NCBI RefSeq assembly: GCF_004379255.2
Contig: NC_056033.1
Span: 7,482,172 to 7,546,171 of the forward strand
Source: Salvia splendens
Taxonomy: Eukaryota > Streptophyta > Magnoliopsida > Lamiales > Lamiaceae
DNA: 64,000 nucleotides
Direction: 5' to 3'
The position numbers and the translations under genes are program-made. How positions within the stretch are numbered: the first letter of the stretch is position 1; every line of letters starts with the position of its first letter. The notes below the pieces were generated by a model, which was given only the letters and a program-made list of their open reading frames with translations, was not told where the DNA came from and searched no databases. Below, piece by piece: positions 1 to 9,498 of this stretch.

Positions 1-1
1 G

Positions 2-97
2 CCGTTGGAAGTGGTGCAAAGGAAGTTTTCGGCTCTCCTTGAGGACAAGGAGCCTTCTAGGGGGGAGTTGTTACGGGACCACCCTCCGCACGGCTAA
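2..97 (+). CDS. C-terminal tail of an LTR-retrotransposon polyprotein (partial)
   Basis: An open frame runs from base 2 to a TAA at 95-97 and contains a short LLEDKEPSRGELL stretch. This resembles the LEDK-type ends of plant Ty3/Gypsy polyproteins and the HLEDKVDFNRGG reading seen in the element near 9.46 kb. It runs across the polypurine tract into the LTR. The rest of the element lies outside the window, so family assignment to Ty3/Gypsy is inference. Confidence 0.45.
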   Translation, partial: PLEVVQRKFSALLEDKEPSRGELLRDHPPHG

Positions 98-512
98 AGG
101 AGCGAGAGCTACCTCCGAATGAGGAGTGCGACGCCGACACAAGGGTGCCGGCGGAGACGGAGCAGCCGGAGGCGATTCGACGTGAGAGATCGACTCGACG
201 AGAGACGAGACGACCATCGCGTTATGGGGACTTCGTTTCCCATTAGTAATAGGTTTCTTTTTTTTCGGTCGATTAGTTAGGATAATTAGTTTGTTTATTA
301 TTTTAGATTATTATTATTATTTTAGTTAGTCTATAAATAGGGGTTTAGTTTATCTTTCAAAGCAAGGAATAAATTTACGTTCTCTACATCTTCTCTTCTT
401 CTCGTGCAAGAAACGCACAAAACCCTAGAACTCGACGCCGGATTGATCGACGGGCAAAGCTCCCGCGATGTTCGACGCGAATTCCAACCGTTAAGGAACT
501 TCATCCTTAACA
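69..512 (+). mobile_element. 3' LTR of an LTR retrotransposon
   Basis: The LTR starts TGTTACGG directly after a polypurine tract (AGGGGGGAGT, 59-68) and ends CCTTAACA at 512, giving 444 bp with TG...CA termini. A TATA box (CTATAAATAG, 331-340) lies inside it in the U3/R position. The same layout, with a GAGGACAAGG box before the tract, recurs in the elements at 9.4 and 14.1 kb. The left part of the element and the left target duplication are outside the window. Coding sequence of a C2 gene resumes at base 513, so the element is inserted in that gene. Confidence 0.8.
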
Positions 513-878
513 TACGGAAACACAAACCCTAGATGGAACTTCCCCTTCGTCTACAGCATCAACGACGCCTATCTCCGGCAGTCGGGGCTCGACGTGGTGG
601 TGGAGCTCTTCTGCGAGAGGACTCGAGGGGACAAGCTTGTAGGTCAAGTGATTATACCGGTGAAGAGCCTGTTCGATAGGGGATCTAGATCTCAGAGAAG
701 CTTAAGCTACCCCATTGCCGGGACTCGTTACGCTAAGCTCAATATTCTCTACAGCTTTGAGGAGACGGCGAAGCCTCCGAGGAGGAGGAGTGCGTCGTGG
801 GAAGACGGCGATGGGCTCGATATTCTAGTTAGAGGTCTCTCCCTCATGACCGGAGATTTTTCGTCGTTGATCAACTGA
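513..878 (+). pseudogene. C2-domain protein (SRC2-like), 5' half cut off by an LTR element
   Basis: The frame opens immediately after the LTR end and reads GNTNPRWNFPFVYSIND, then VVVELFCERT, GDKLVGQVIIPVKSLFDRG and YPIAGTRYAKL, ending at 878. The same blocks occur in order in the intact neighbour at 6291-6779 (GETNPTWDFPFVFNVSE, VVDLYCETT, GDKIVGRALIPVKTLFDRG). These are the second half of a plant SRC2-like C2 domain, a calcium/phospholipid-binding module. The N-terminal strands lie on the far side of the retrotransposon. The remaining frame has no internal stop, so the insertion may be fairly young, and the unusually long tail (GLDILVRGLSLMTGD) is not shared with the neighbour. Confidence 0.8.
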
Positions 879-1509
879 TCACTAGTTTGGATAGGTGTGT
901 CATGTGTGTAAGTCCCTCCCCCAAAAAAATGAAAACAAGTAGGGGGTTGAGACCCTTTAGCACCCTCTGTATATGTTTAGTAGATATCTATGTTATTCTA
1001 TGCATACTTGTTAGTAGTATTTGTTAGTAGTACTTGTTGGTGGGATTTGGATGTTGTGGATGAATCATAGACAGGGTGCTCTGCACTTTCAACCCAATAT
1101 TTTATCTATAAAATGTAGTATGATATTAAAATATTAAAAAAAATTAATATTAATATGTGAGTGCATGCATCCATGCTGTTGTGAAATTTTTATTTAAAGT
1201 AAACACAATTTGTGTTACAAATTCAATTTTATAAATTGTTTATTCTTTTGTTAATTAACAAAAACTTCAAAATTAAATTTTGAATTTAAGAGAGAGAGAG
1301 CAGAGTACACATATGCTAGAGAGTAGAGTAGAAAGAAAAGTCTTTTTTATTGATCCATTGGTGTTGTAACAGTACATTAAATTTACAAAGGGGGAAATTA
1401 AATTGAAACTGGCGCCCCTTCACATTAATTGCACTAAAGGAGCTGTAACAGTACATGAAATTGAAAAAAAAATTGATAGGGGGAAATCTGACGCCATATT
1501 CTAGTCATT
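879..1509. other. Spacer without a recognisable gene
   Basis: AT-rich spacer. It holds a short GA microsatellite near 1290-1303 and an imperfect direct repeat of about 50 bp (1366-1416 and 1445-1495, both starting GTAACAGTACAT and running to GACGCC or GGCGCC). The second copy lies just upstream of the mariner transposase and may belong to that element's 5' region. No left terminal inverted repeat of the mariner element was found here. Confidence 0.5.
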
Positions 1510-1609
1510 GCTATAAATACTCCTCCACCAACTTCAAACATTAAAAATCTCAACCAACAAATGGAGTAAATGCTTTCCTTAGCTGTTGAAGTCTTTTAAA
1601 TGCTCATAA

Positions 1610-3073
1610 ATGGGGCACCAAGAGTATTCCTCAGAATTCAAGAACCAAGTAGTCCAATTCATCATCGGAAGGTGTGTGGGCGGTGTACCTCCTCGTGGCA
1701 CACTTAAGGAAGCACAACTGAAGTTTACAATCTCCCGGCAAACCTGTACAAGGTGGTGGAATACTGCAAAGAAACAGCAACAACGAGGAACATCAGTTCA
1801 ATTGGTAAGTGTAAAAAAAAGTGAGGCCTTACCCCAAAAGGCTGCATCTGGATGTTGATCTATTAAAGAGTATGCATTTCTCCAAAAGGTGCAACCTCTT
1901 GAGTGTGGCAGTGGGTTTAGGTTGTTCAAAAACAACAGTATGGAGGTGGGTTAAAGATGGCCTGATTATACCACACACATCAGCCATTAAGCCCAATCTA
2001 ACAGCTGCAAACAAGCTGTTGCGACTGAGATTCACAGTTGAATCATTAGAACTTGACAGAATCCTGAACAAAATCAGGTTCAGGAATATGCACAACACTA
2101 TACATATTGATGAAATGTGGTTCTACATGACTAAAGGAGCTCAGAGATTCTATCTTGCTCCAGGAGAGCAAGAACCTCATAGAACATGTAAAAATAAGAA
2201 GTTCATATCAAAAATAATGTTCATGTGTGCAGTTTGTAGGCCATTGTTTGGTGTTCATGGTGAAGTGTTGTTTGATGGAAAAATTGGAATTTTTCCTTTT
2301 ACCAAACAAGTTGCAGCCAAGAGGTCAAGTAAAAACAGGCAGGCAGGCACTATGGAGACAAAACCCATAGAGAGTATCACAACAGATGTGGTGAGGGATT
2401 GCTTGATCAATAAGGTAATGTTTGCATCTCTTTAATGCATTTAATTTATGCACATCAGCCATTACATACCAGTGAGCCTACATTCTCATGACACACTGTT
2501 AATAAATGGTGTAATGTTGTGCAAACGATGATTTTATGCATGCCACATTATTGAGAACAGATATTGTCTGCCATCATAGCCAAGTGGCCAGATGGGGCAA
2601 CTAAAGTTCTCAAGATACAACAAGATAACGCGAGACCACACATCAAAGACAATGACCCAGTTTTCAGAGAAGCTGCACAACTAAGTGGTTTCTCAATATC
2701 AATTGTGCAACAACCACCTAACTCACCTGACACCAATGTGAATGATTTGGGTTGGTTCAGAGCAATACAGTCACTACAAACTCAGACTGCATGCAATAAT
2801 GTGGATGATTTAGTCAATGCAGTTGAGAAATCATTCCATGAATTACAACCAGAGACTTTGGATAATGTTTTCCTAAGTCTTCAAGGCTGTTACATGAAAA
2901 TTATGAAAGTCCAGGGTCAGAATAGATACAAGCTGCCCCACATGGGGAAAGCACATTTAAGGAGGACAAATCAACTTCCACTGAATCTAGAAGTTCCAGT
3001 GGAGCTGGCTATGCAAGCAATTGCTTATCTGCGACACCAGAGGAGCAACCAAGGATTGGAGACAATTTCCTAA
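1610..3073 (+). pseudogene. Mariner-like DDD transposase, frameshifted
   Basis: The translation has a helix-turn-helix region (VAVGLGCSKTTVWRWVKDGLI), then the three catalytic aspartates: HIDEMWF, QQDNARPH and SPDTNVNDLGWFRAIQSLQ. Exactly 39 residues separate the second and third D, the DD39D signature of plant mariner-like elements. An intron (2415-2560, GT-AG) splits the catalytic domain; exon 3 starts ILSAIIAKWPDGA. The N-terminal frame (from ATG 1610) and the rest are out of phase across a run of eight A at 1813-1820, so one indel breaks the protein after about 68 residues. A GTAAGT donor at 1804 is unlikely to rescue it because the resulting intron would be only a few tens of bases. Catalytic residues are intact; the copy is probably inactive as read. 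Confidence 0.85.
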
Positions 3074-3363
3074 GCCTTAGGATTATGAAGGTATAAAAGA
3101 AGCTTTGTGTTTTTTTGGATAGACTGTCAATGTGCATGAATGATGCATTTATTGAAGGAACATGAATGCACATATCATGCTAGTTTTTTGTGTTTTGAAT
3201 TGACTGTCACTATGCAACAATGATGCATTTTGTGTTTTTAAAAGGATGTAAATGTGCAACTATGATGCAATTTGTGTTTTGTAAAAGGATGTAAATGTGC
3301 AACAATGATGCATTTTGTGTTAAGGTTGTGAATGATGCAACAATGACAGTTGACAAATAGAAA

Positions 3364-3510
3364 TTCACAACATCACCAACCAAATTCACAACATCGCCAA
3401 CCAAAGTCACAACATCACCAACCAAATTCACAACATCACCAACCAAAGTCACAACATCACCAACCAAATTCACAACATCACCAACCAAAGTCACAACATC
3501 ACCAACCAAA
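3364..3510. repeat. 21-bp minisatellite, seven copies
   Basis: Seven nearly identical tandem copies of a 21-bp unit (KTCACAACATCACCAACCAAA), with alternate copies starting TT or GT, so the higher-order period is 42 bp; an eighth degenerate copy follows. It lies 3' of the mariner transposase inside the element. Because 21 is divisible by three, both strands stay open through it, which explains the QHHQP and VGDVV readings as artefacts. Confidence 0.9.
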
Positions 3511-3624
3511 TTCAAAACATCCACCATCAACAATGACACACACTAACAGCCCATACTACAGTAATCACATATCACATATCACAATTGGAAATCAATTCTG
3601 TTAAATGAAGCATATAGAAATATC

Positions 3625-4137
3625 TCACCCATAACACGGATTTATGCATTTCTCTCACAACGCCTTTCCAGCCTCGGTGACGACATATCTCCTTACAAAC
3701 TCTTCATCCGACATTAAGGTTGCATCGCCTTCATCGCTAGCCTTGCATTTCTCCCACAACGCCTTGCCAGCCTCGGTGACGACATATCTCTGTTTAAATT
3801 CTTCATCCGACATTAAGGTGGCATCGCCTTCACCACCAGCTAGGCCTCCAGTCGGGGAGGCCCCGCCTTCACCGCCAGCAATGTATCTGGTCGGGGTGGC
3901 GCCCCCTTCACCGCCAATTACGCCTCCAGTCGGGGGAGAGTCGCCAACGCTGCCGGCTGGCTCGCCTATGGAGGAACTGCAGATGTTCGACCATAGATGG
4001 TGAATTAACCCTTCATCATCTCGGGCTGATTCTCGAGATCTACGGCGGGAACCGGCCGAAATACGACCTCTACCCCGAGAAGCGGCCGAAATACAACCTC
4101 TTCCCCGAGAAGCGGCCGAAATACGCCCTCTACCACG
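3625..4137 (-). CDS. Antisense repeat-containing open frame in the mariner element (unrecognised, no ATG)
   Basis: A 170-codon minus-strand frame is open from just below an in-frame TAG (4138-4140) to a TGA at 3625-3627. It has three parts: an Arg/Gly repeat (three copies of RGRGRISA-like, 9 residues each), a Gly-rich middle with three GGEG repeats, and two tandem 33-residue units containing LMSDEEF, RYVVTEAG and KALWEKC. The two units differ at several bases. No ATG precedes the repeat part, so either the start exon lies upstream past an intron (an ATG in another frame is at 4185-4187) or the gene is dead. I do not recognise the protein. It is convergent to the transposase and lies between it and the right terminus, so it could be a second gene of the element or captured host sequence. 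Confidence 0.35.
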
Positions 4138-4562
4138 CTACGCTGCTGGAAAACGAATGATGTGAGGGTTAATCCAACCGTCTCCATCGGGAATGCGGCG
4201 TGTGATAGGGAAAATTAGGGTTGGGGATAGTTTTTTAAGTGTGTAATTAACTTAATTAATTGTGATAAGGGGTGTTAATTAAACCAGCTAAATCACCATT
4301 AAATATGCTGATTTTGTCCATTTTTAGAAACGACTCAACTATGGAGGAACTTCCCGAAATGGAAAAACGACTCAACTATAGAGGAACGGAGGAAGTATTT
4401 ATTGTGAGTATTACCTTATTTTTATTTGTATACATTAGTATACATTAATTAGATAAAAGTAAAATGTCGCAACATATTATTCTTAATTAATTTATCAATT
4501 TATTTAGCATTCCTCCTACGTAAGTTACAACCTACAATTTTCAACTCATACGGTATATAGTA

Positions 4563-4780
4563 CTTCTTCCGTCCCATAAAAATAGTCTTTTTTTTTTTTT
4601 TTGTCGTCCCACAAATATATCACATTTTCTATTTTTTGGCAAATTTTTTCTCTCTTATATGGTGAGTAACGTTCTCCATATAATTCAATCACTTTTTCAA
4701 TCTACACCTCTCATACTTTATCAATTCCGCATTAAAACTCGTGTCGTCCCTAAAGTCCCTATTTTTATTGGACTGAAGAG
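4563..4780. mobile_element. Stowaway-type MITE
   Basis: Left terminus TA-CTTCTTCCGTCCCATAAAAAT (TA at 4561-4562) matches, inverted, the right terminus ATTTTTATTGGACTGAAGAG-TA (TA at 4781-4782). TA flanks and the CTTCCGTCCC core are typical of Stowaway MITEs. The right terminus is duplicated in tandem: 4767-4799 and 4800-4826 repeat with a 33-bp period. The interior is AT-rich and non-coding. Confidence 0.65.
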
Positions 4781-5338
4781 TACTAATCAATATTTTTTTA
4801 TTGGACTGATGAGTACTAATCAATATTCTAAGATACAACTCCTTTTCAGTCGCGATATATCTATTTCTGTTAAAATCGACCTATCAATTTATTTCTGTTA
4901 AATGTCAAATCGACACTCGACAGGAATTTGGTTAAAAACGAAAAGGGAAATTGGTGTTAAATTAAGTGTAGCGTACTTCACATTCTATTTTTCTATTTAC
5001 GGAATAAATTCTATACTTGATAAGTGGTATGCAAGAACAATAAGATTCGAAATAAAATAACTTCAATTATTGAAGTAGATAATATAAAATTATACATTAT
5101 GCATTCAAAAGATAATCGTAACTTGAAGAATGTAATCATTGATTAATTTCCACAACCGACATATATTAAGATTATATAATATTCCAGTCTTCCAGATATA
5201 CACTTTTAAGAGGGCTGATAAACAGCAACATTATAGCTAGCTACATATATCTAAAAAAGTAATCTAAAAACATTTAACTTTAATTTTATGAATAAAACTT
5301 CAAATTCCAGGTTTTAAACTACTAGTAATAAATTACTA

Positions 5339-5559
5339 CTCCCCCCATTCCATTAAAATAGAAACATTTGAGACGGTACAAATTTTATTACATAATTGGT
5401 AAAATATGAAAGAAGTAAGAAAGAAAAAATTATTGAAGTATGTTAGTGGAGAATATGATCCAACTCATTAGACAGAAAATAGTTACCAAAAATAGAAGTG
5501 AACTTTTATGGAATTGATCAAAATAGAATGAGTCTCTAATTTTTATGGGACGGAGAAAG
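5339..5559. mobile_element. Stowaway-type MITE
   Basis: About 221 bp bounded by TA (5337-5338 and 5560-5561). The left end CTCCCCCCATTCCATTAAAAT pairs inversely with the right end TTTTTATGGGACGGAGAAAG. Non-coding. Confidence 0.7.
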
Positions 5560-5643
5560 TATTAAATAGATTAATAAAATAATAATTCAGTGGTTGCTTC
5601 TAAATAATTTTGGTGGGAAGCATTAGCGAAAAATAAATTACTA

Positions 5644-5822
5644 CTCCCTCCGTCCCGGGCTACTCGCCCCTTTCCTTTTCGGCACGGAGATTAAGGAATG
5701 AGTGTTTAGGAAAGTCAAAAATGACGGTTGTAGGTGAAAATTTTTACTAAAAATGGAAAGAGTGCAAGTAACTTGGGACGCCCAAAAAGGAAATAAGTGC
5801 GAGTAGTGCGAGACGGAGGGAG
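5644..5822. mobile_element. Stowaway-type MITE, well preserved
   Basis: 179 bp with termini CTCCCTCCGTCCCG and, inverted, GAGACGGAGGGAG, flanked by TA at 5642-5643 and 5823-5824. The terminus is the canonical Stowaway CTCCCTCCGTCC. Inner sequences also pair (GGCTACTCGCCCCTTTCC against GGAAATAAGTGCGAGTAGTG), so the whole element can fold as a hairpin. Confidence 0.85.
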
Positions 5823-6234
5823 TATAATTTACATTCAAAATTTTGGAGAGATGGTAAATAATCTTATAAATCAAGTTTCTAATTATTTTTACGTTTAATC
5901 CGTAATTATGGGACAAGTTTAATTAATTTTAATCGAACAAATAAATATATGATCTCCTATTCTTGGTATAAAACTTAGCTTGGATATGACTACACAGTTT
6001 ACACTATATATATGCTTGCATCTTTTGTGACTAAATGTGTGAAGATAAAATATACCCACTTGTTTGAGAATATCTAAGGGACAAAACACATGCACGAGAT
6101 GATTTAGTCAATTCGTTAACTTTTATACCTCTCGATTCGAAAAATTACACAATAGCAAAATAAATAAATAAAAAAAAACCTTACACGAGATGATTAAAAA
6201 TTACCACTACTAACTTACTCTTTGAAAATCCGTC

Positions 6235-6242
6235 TATAAATA
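6235..6242 (+). promoter_or_regulatory. TATA box of the 6291 C2 gene
   Basis: TATAAATA lies 49 bp upstream of the ATG. With the usual 25-35 bp spacing the leader would be only about 20 bases long. Confidence 0.7.
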
Positions 6243-6290
6243 GCGACGGTATGGAAAACGTAACACCAAACAACAACAATCAATCAAGTA

Positions 6291-6779
6291 ATGGGAAGCC
6301 GCAGATTTGAGCTAACGATCGTGGGGGCGGAGAGCCTCCCCGACATTCGTCGCCTGGGGCGGATGAAAGTGTTCGCGGTGGTGTCCGTGAACGGGTACAC
6401 GGGCACGACCCACACGGACAGGGACGGGGAGACGAACCCCACGTGGGACTTCCCGTTCGTGTTCAACGTAAGCGAGGCGCATCTGCAGCGGGGCCCAGAG
6501 GTGGACGCGGTGGTGGATCTCTACTGCGAGACCACGCTGGGCGGGGACAAGATCGTCGGTCGTGCGCTGATACCGGTGAAGACGCTCTTCGACAGGGGGA
6601 TCAGGTCCGAGGGGAGCCTCGGCTTCCCTGTCGCGGGGACCGCTTCGGGGAGGCTGTATATCCGCTACTGCTTCGAGGAGAAAGAACCGCCGTCGCCGCC
6701 GAGGAGGAGGAGGAATGAGGTGTGGGGGAAAATAAGTACGAAGCGCTTCCACTCTGAAGATTACGATTTTTATTATTAG
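6291..6779 (+). CDS. C2-domain protein, SRC2-like
   Basis: A single-exon 162-residue protein with one N-terminal C2 domain. It starts MGSRRFELTIVGAESLPDI, the usual opening strand of plant SRC2-like C2 domains, and contains MKVFAVVSVNG, a loop with THTDRDGETNPTWDFPF, VDLYCETTLGGDKIVGRA and IPVKTLFDRG. C2 domains of this family bind phospholipid in a calcium-dependent manner and act at membranes in stress responses. The Asp-rich loop (TDRDGE) suits calcium binding, but site-by-site assignment is not possible here. The C-terminal part is short and Pro/Arg-rich (PPSPPRRRR), lacking the long Gly/Pro/Tyr tail of full SRC2. The start is supported by the TATA box 49 bp upstream. The gene is GC-rich compared with its surroundings. 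It is paralogous to 513-878 and 14959-15429, forming a same-strand cluster. Confidence 0.88.
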   Translation: MGSRRFELTIVGAESLPDIRRLGRMKVFAVVSVNGYTGTTHTDRDGETNPTWDFPFVFNVSEAHLQRGPEVDAVVDLYCETTLGGDKIVGRALIPVKTLFDRGIRSEGSLGFPVAGTASGRLYIRYCFEEKEPPSPPRRRRNEVWGKISTKRFHSEDYDFYY

Positions 6780-7442
6780 TGTGGATTATGTATGTTGATA
6801 ATGGTTAATTGTGAAGAAGAGAGCAAGCAAGTGTATGCATTTGCGGCTTCTTCTCTCTATATATATTTATGTATGTGTGTGCAAATTATATCAGTGGAAG
6901 CTGAAAATTTATAAAGTTATTAATAATAGAAAGCCAAAATCTATTGTGAATATTTAAATTAAGATATTCACTTAAAATGCTAATGGGATTTTTAAATTAA
7001 TACTCTACCATTTATATTCATATAGAAGATTAAATATAACATTTTTAGAAATGGAAAATCAAAAGAAAAATACAAAAACGACAGGAGAAAACAAACATAA
7101 GTAAAAATGTTACGAAATTAACACAAAAAGGTTTAGTATGACGTTTGAATAAGTTAGATTGACCATGTCCTCTCTCATTGATAGAAGATATTTTCTTGGG
7201 CTTGAGCATGAGGCCCATCTGGACTTCGTATGGGTCAGGCAGTGCATTGGGCCTACTGACGGGGTTGAACTAGGGTTAGATATAAGGAGGCCCGTATCAG
7301 CTGTGATGTGGATGGCTTTATGAGTTCACGATGTGTGGGCCTTGCGAGGAAAGGTCCAAATCAGATGGCCTTCGTAATCGATTGAAATGTGAAATTAATT
7401 CACACCACATATAATTGCAATAATAAAATATTTGAAGGATTT
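6780..7442. other. Spacer without a recognisable gene
   Basis: AT-rich 3' flank of the C2 gene with a TA microsatellite-like tract near 6860. The stretch 7190-7380 is less AT-rich and contains GGCCC words, but has no long frame. The 5-bp target site GATTT (7438-7442) closes it. Confidence 0.5.
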
Positions 7443-7805
7443 TGATACGATCATATCTATCATATCTCTTAGGATCTTCTAATTATTTAGTTTTCCCTTA
7501 TTCACCATATCTTTCTCATATTTGTTTAGATATTTGTTTCTTGTTCATTAAGTTAGAGTAGTAGTATTCTAGTATTATAAATAGGAGAACTTGTTATCAT
7601 TCTAATCATTCAATGAATATATTATTTTCCACAAACTTGTCTTGAGTAACAAGAATATCATATTTCGTTTCCAAATTGTTGTTCATCGGAGAACGTCCGA
7701 AAATCAGCAATTCGTGAGCTTTCCTTCGAGCACGTCGAAGGTTCGATCACCTTATCTCCCCGAGAAGTTAGCCATCCGGCCTCGTTACGGAGAACGTCCG
7801 TAACA
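7443..7805 (+). repeat. 5' LTR (363 bp)
   Basis: Starts TGATACGATC and ends CGTCCGTAACA. It carries a TATAAATAG box near 7577 and GC-richer R/U5 sequence with two GGAGAACGTCCG words. Confidence 0.92.
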
Positions 7806-7807
7806 AC

Positions 7808-7819
7808 TGGTGCTTTCAT
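7808..7819 (-). other. Primer-binding site
   Basis: TGGTGCTTTCAT begins 2 bp after the 5' LTR; its TGG pairs with the CCA end of a tRNA. The same bases follow the left LTR of the miniature element at 14048. I did not assign the tRNA. Confidence 0.6.
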
Positions 7820-7941
7820 CCCGTGCTCATCCCCCGTCTTAGTTCATCCATATTCCCAAAAAAAAAAAAAAAAAAACAGTCACAGGACCTGCCCCGATCA
7901 CCTCCCACTACCGAGCTTCACCGCCACCGTTCAACGTCATC

Positions 7942-9468
7942 ATGTCACGCAACTACACCGGATTGGGGCGTTATGAACACCTATTCGATCAATTGGATGC
8001 CGCTATCACCAGGTTGGAAACACGTTGTGACAAAATCGAACGGCGTAGGACAAACTTGCTTGCGTCTAAAGCAACGTATGCACAGCAGGCGTCCTACGAA
8101 TTTCGCAGAGAGATTCGCACTCATCCGCGGCCGGAGCCACCTCCACAGCCGGCTCAAGACCTGCCGTACTATTCGCTGCCTCCCTGGGACCCTCCGCGCC
8201 ATCGGCAACAGTTCGGCCGGGCCGCATATGAGCCGCTACCTGCTCGCCGGATGTCGCACCACCCTGGTCGCCGAAACCCAATGAGATTTCCCCCCTATGA
8301 ACAGCCGGATCCCTATCGACGACAGCACAACACATGTGCGTCCATTCAGCCTACCTGTCGGGAGACACAAGGACAACACACTCTCCGTGGGTACTCGGCA
8401 TATGAACAGCCCCTACCTAATTGCTGGGATCCGCCGAGAAGGTGGCAGCCGCAGCGGGAATCAACCACACCCTACGGGGCACCGACTTATGGTCAGCCCA
8501 CCTGTTGGGACCCGTCGAAACAGCAGGAATACTCGTCACATGAACCACCAACACATGTGGATCCCCTTGACCGTGGGTTTGTAAACTTCCGACCTTTGCC
8601 ACAGCCACCACTGCCGCATTGCTTGCGGAGTGAGGTAGATGATGGCAGATGTTATGGAGAGGTCGTTACTCACACGCATTCGCCAACACTAGACGGCGAC
8701 GAGAGGCTTTGTGATTCAAAGGACTCCATATTAGATGCAGAGCCTTGTGATTTAGAGGACTCCATATTAGAGGAGGAGCATTGTGATTCAGAGAACTCCA
8801 TATTAGAGACGGTAGCAAGGAAACTCATGGATCGTTGCTTGCCTAGTGAGAATCGGGGATCTAGGGAAGGTAGAGATGGCAGACTCGACGACCAACAAGT
8901 TTCATCTTTTGCAGAAATTTACCCACCGCGCAGCCTCGATATGAGTAAAGAGAAGGAGGAAGAGGCATTGTTAGACGATGTAGAGGAGGACGATTCCACT
9001 GATGAAGTTAAGAAGGTCGTCGCATCTCTCGATGCTGCTCGAATGACATCTCACGATGTTGTTGAGAATTGTTTTAGTGAAAATGGTGGTGCTTATCTGT
9101 GTGCATTAGTTGGAAATAAAGTTGCACCGTCCTTTCCAATACATTTGAAAGAGATTGCCTTTATCTATGGGGATTTGCATGTTAGGGATGCTACACGTCT
9201 GAATCCTCGATCAACATCGCTCGACACCGATGCGAGGTTGATCCCTCCGCGCAATGACACGTCATGTTTGAGCATTCTTGGAAGCGTTGACAAGCTTTTT
9301 GTTTTGGCATGGAATTTTTCTGACCACAGTGGGTCTCCTTTGTTGATTTTTGATGGAGGTGATAAAGGGAGATATTCAGTTGTTCGATATGTGTTTGATC
9401 CAGGAGGAGACGCCTCGCCAAAGCTTTTGCTTTCAACTCTCGTCGTTGCTTTGTGGTTTCCACCTTGA
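7942..9468 (+). CDS. Unrecognised 508-residue ORF of the non-autonomous LTR element
   Basis: The frame is uninterrupted from ATG 7942 to TGA 9466-9468, 30 bp before the 3' LTR. Visible parts: an N-terminal helical stretch (DQLDAAITRLETRCDKIERR, about residues 17-36) that looks coiled-coil forming; a Pro/Tyr/Arg-rich region (about 50-220) with degenerate repeats of YEQP, YGQPTCWDP and WDPPR type; an acidic part (about 245-295) with three repeats ending in DSILDAEPC, DSILEEEHC or NSILETVA; and a C-terminal part including LSILGSVDKLFVLAWNF and DPGGDASPKLL. No zinc knuckle, protease DTG or polymerase motif is visible. A very basic, Pro-rich first half could bind nucleic acid, as Gag-like proteins do; that is inference. 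A piece of the same C-terminus survives in the miniature element at 13681-14526, so the ORF is older than this copy. Confidence 0.6.
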   Translation: MSRNYTGLGRYEHLFDQLDAAITRLETRCDKIERRRTNLLASKATYAQQASYEFRREIRTHPRPEPPPQPAQDLPYYSLPPWDPPRHRQQFGRAAYEPLPARRMSHHPGRRNPMRFPPYEQPDPYRRQHNTCASIQPTCRETQGQHTLRGYSAYEQPLPNCWDPPRRWQPQRESTTPYGAPTYGQPTCWDPSKQQEYSSHEPPTHVDPLDRGFVNFRPLPQPPLPHCLRSEVDDGRCYGEVVTHTHSPTLDGDERLCDSKDSILDAEPCDLEDSILEEEHCDSENSILETVARKLMDRCLPSENRGSREGRDGRLDDQQVSSFAEIYPPRSLDMSKEKEEEALLDDVEEDDSTDEVKKVVASLDAARMTSHDVVENCFSENGGAYLCALVGNKVAPSFPIHLKEIAFIYGDLHVRDATRLNPRSTSLDTDARLIPPRNDTSCLSILGSVDKLFVLAWNFSDHSGSPLLIFDGGDKGRYSVVRYVFDPGGDASPKLLLSTLVVALWFPP

Positions 9469-9487
9469 GGACAAGGTGGATTTCAAC

Positions 9488-9498
9488 CGTGGGGGAGT
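9488..9498 (+). other. Polypurine tract
   Basis: CGTGGGGGAGT abuts the 3' LTR and would prime plus-strand synthesis. The identical tract precedes the right LTR of the miniature element at 14163. Confidence 0.7.

Larger units (their letters stand above)
1510..4395 (+). mobile_element. Mariner-like element (plant DD39D type), left end not found
   Basis: A mariner transposase (1610-3073) is followed by about 1.3 kb of non-coding and repeat sequence and a right end at about 4395. That end reads GAACGGAGGAAG followed by TA (4396-4397), i.e. CTTCCTCCGTTC inward, the terminus shared by plant mariners and Stowaway MITEs. The end holds two tandem copies of CGACTCAACTATRGAGGAAC (4331 and 4368). No matching left terminus was visible between 879 and 1609, so the left boundary given is only the TATA box (CTATAAAT, about 1510) ahead of the transposase. 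The element is probably truncated. Confidence 0.7.

Noticed and set aside
3350..3604. QHHQP-repeat protein (+) and VGDVV-repeat protein (-) at 3.4 kb
   Set aside because: Both come from reading a 21-bp minisatellite, which cannot create stops; no homology or independent start context.
3644..4003. Plus-strand frame (SHNA…SVTTYL repeats) at 3.65-4.0 kb
   Set aside because: The opposite strand gives a more protein-like reading (SDEEF…YVVTEAGKALWEKC), so I favour the minus strand and treat this one as its shadow.
6312..6752. Long frames on the opposite strand and in another frame of the 6291 C2 gene
   Set aside because: They follow from high GC content and Pro/Arg-rich codons; the C2 reading has clear homology and a TATA box, the shadows have neither.
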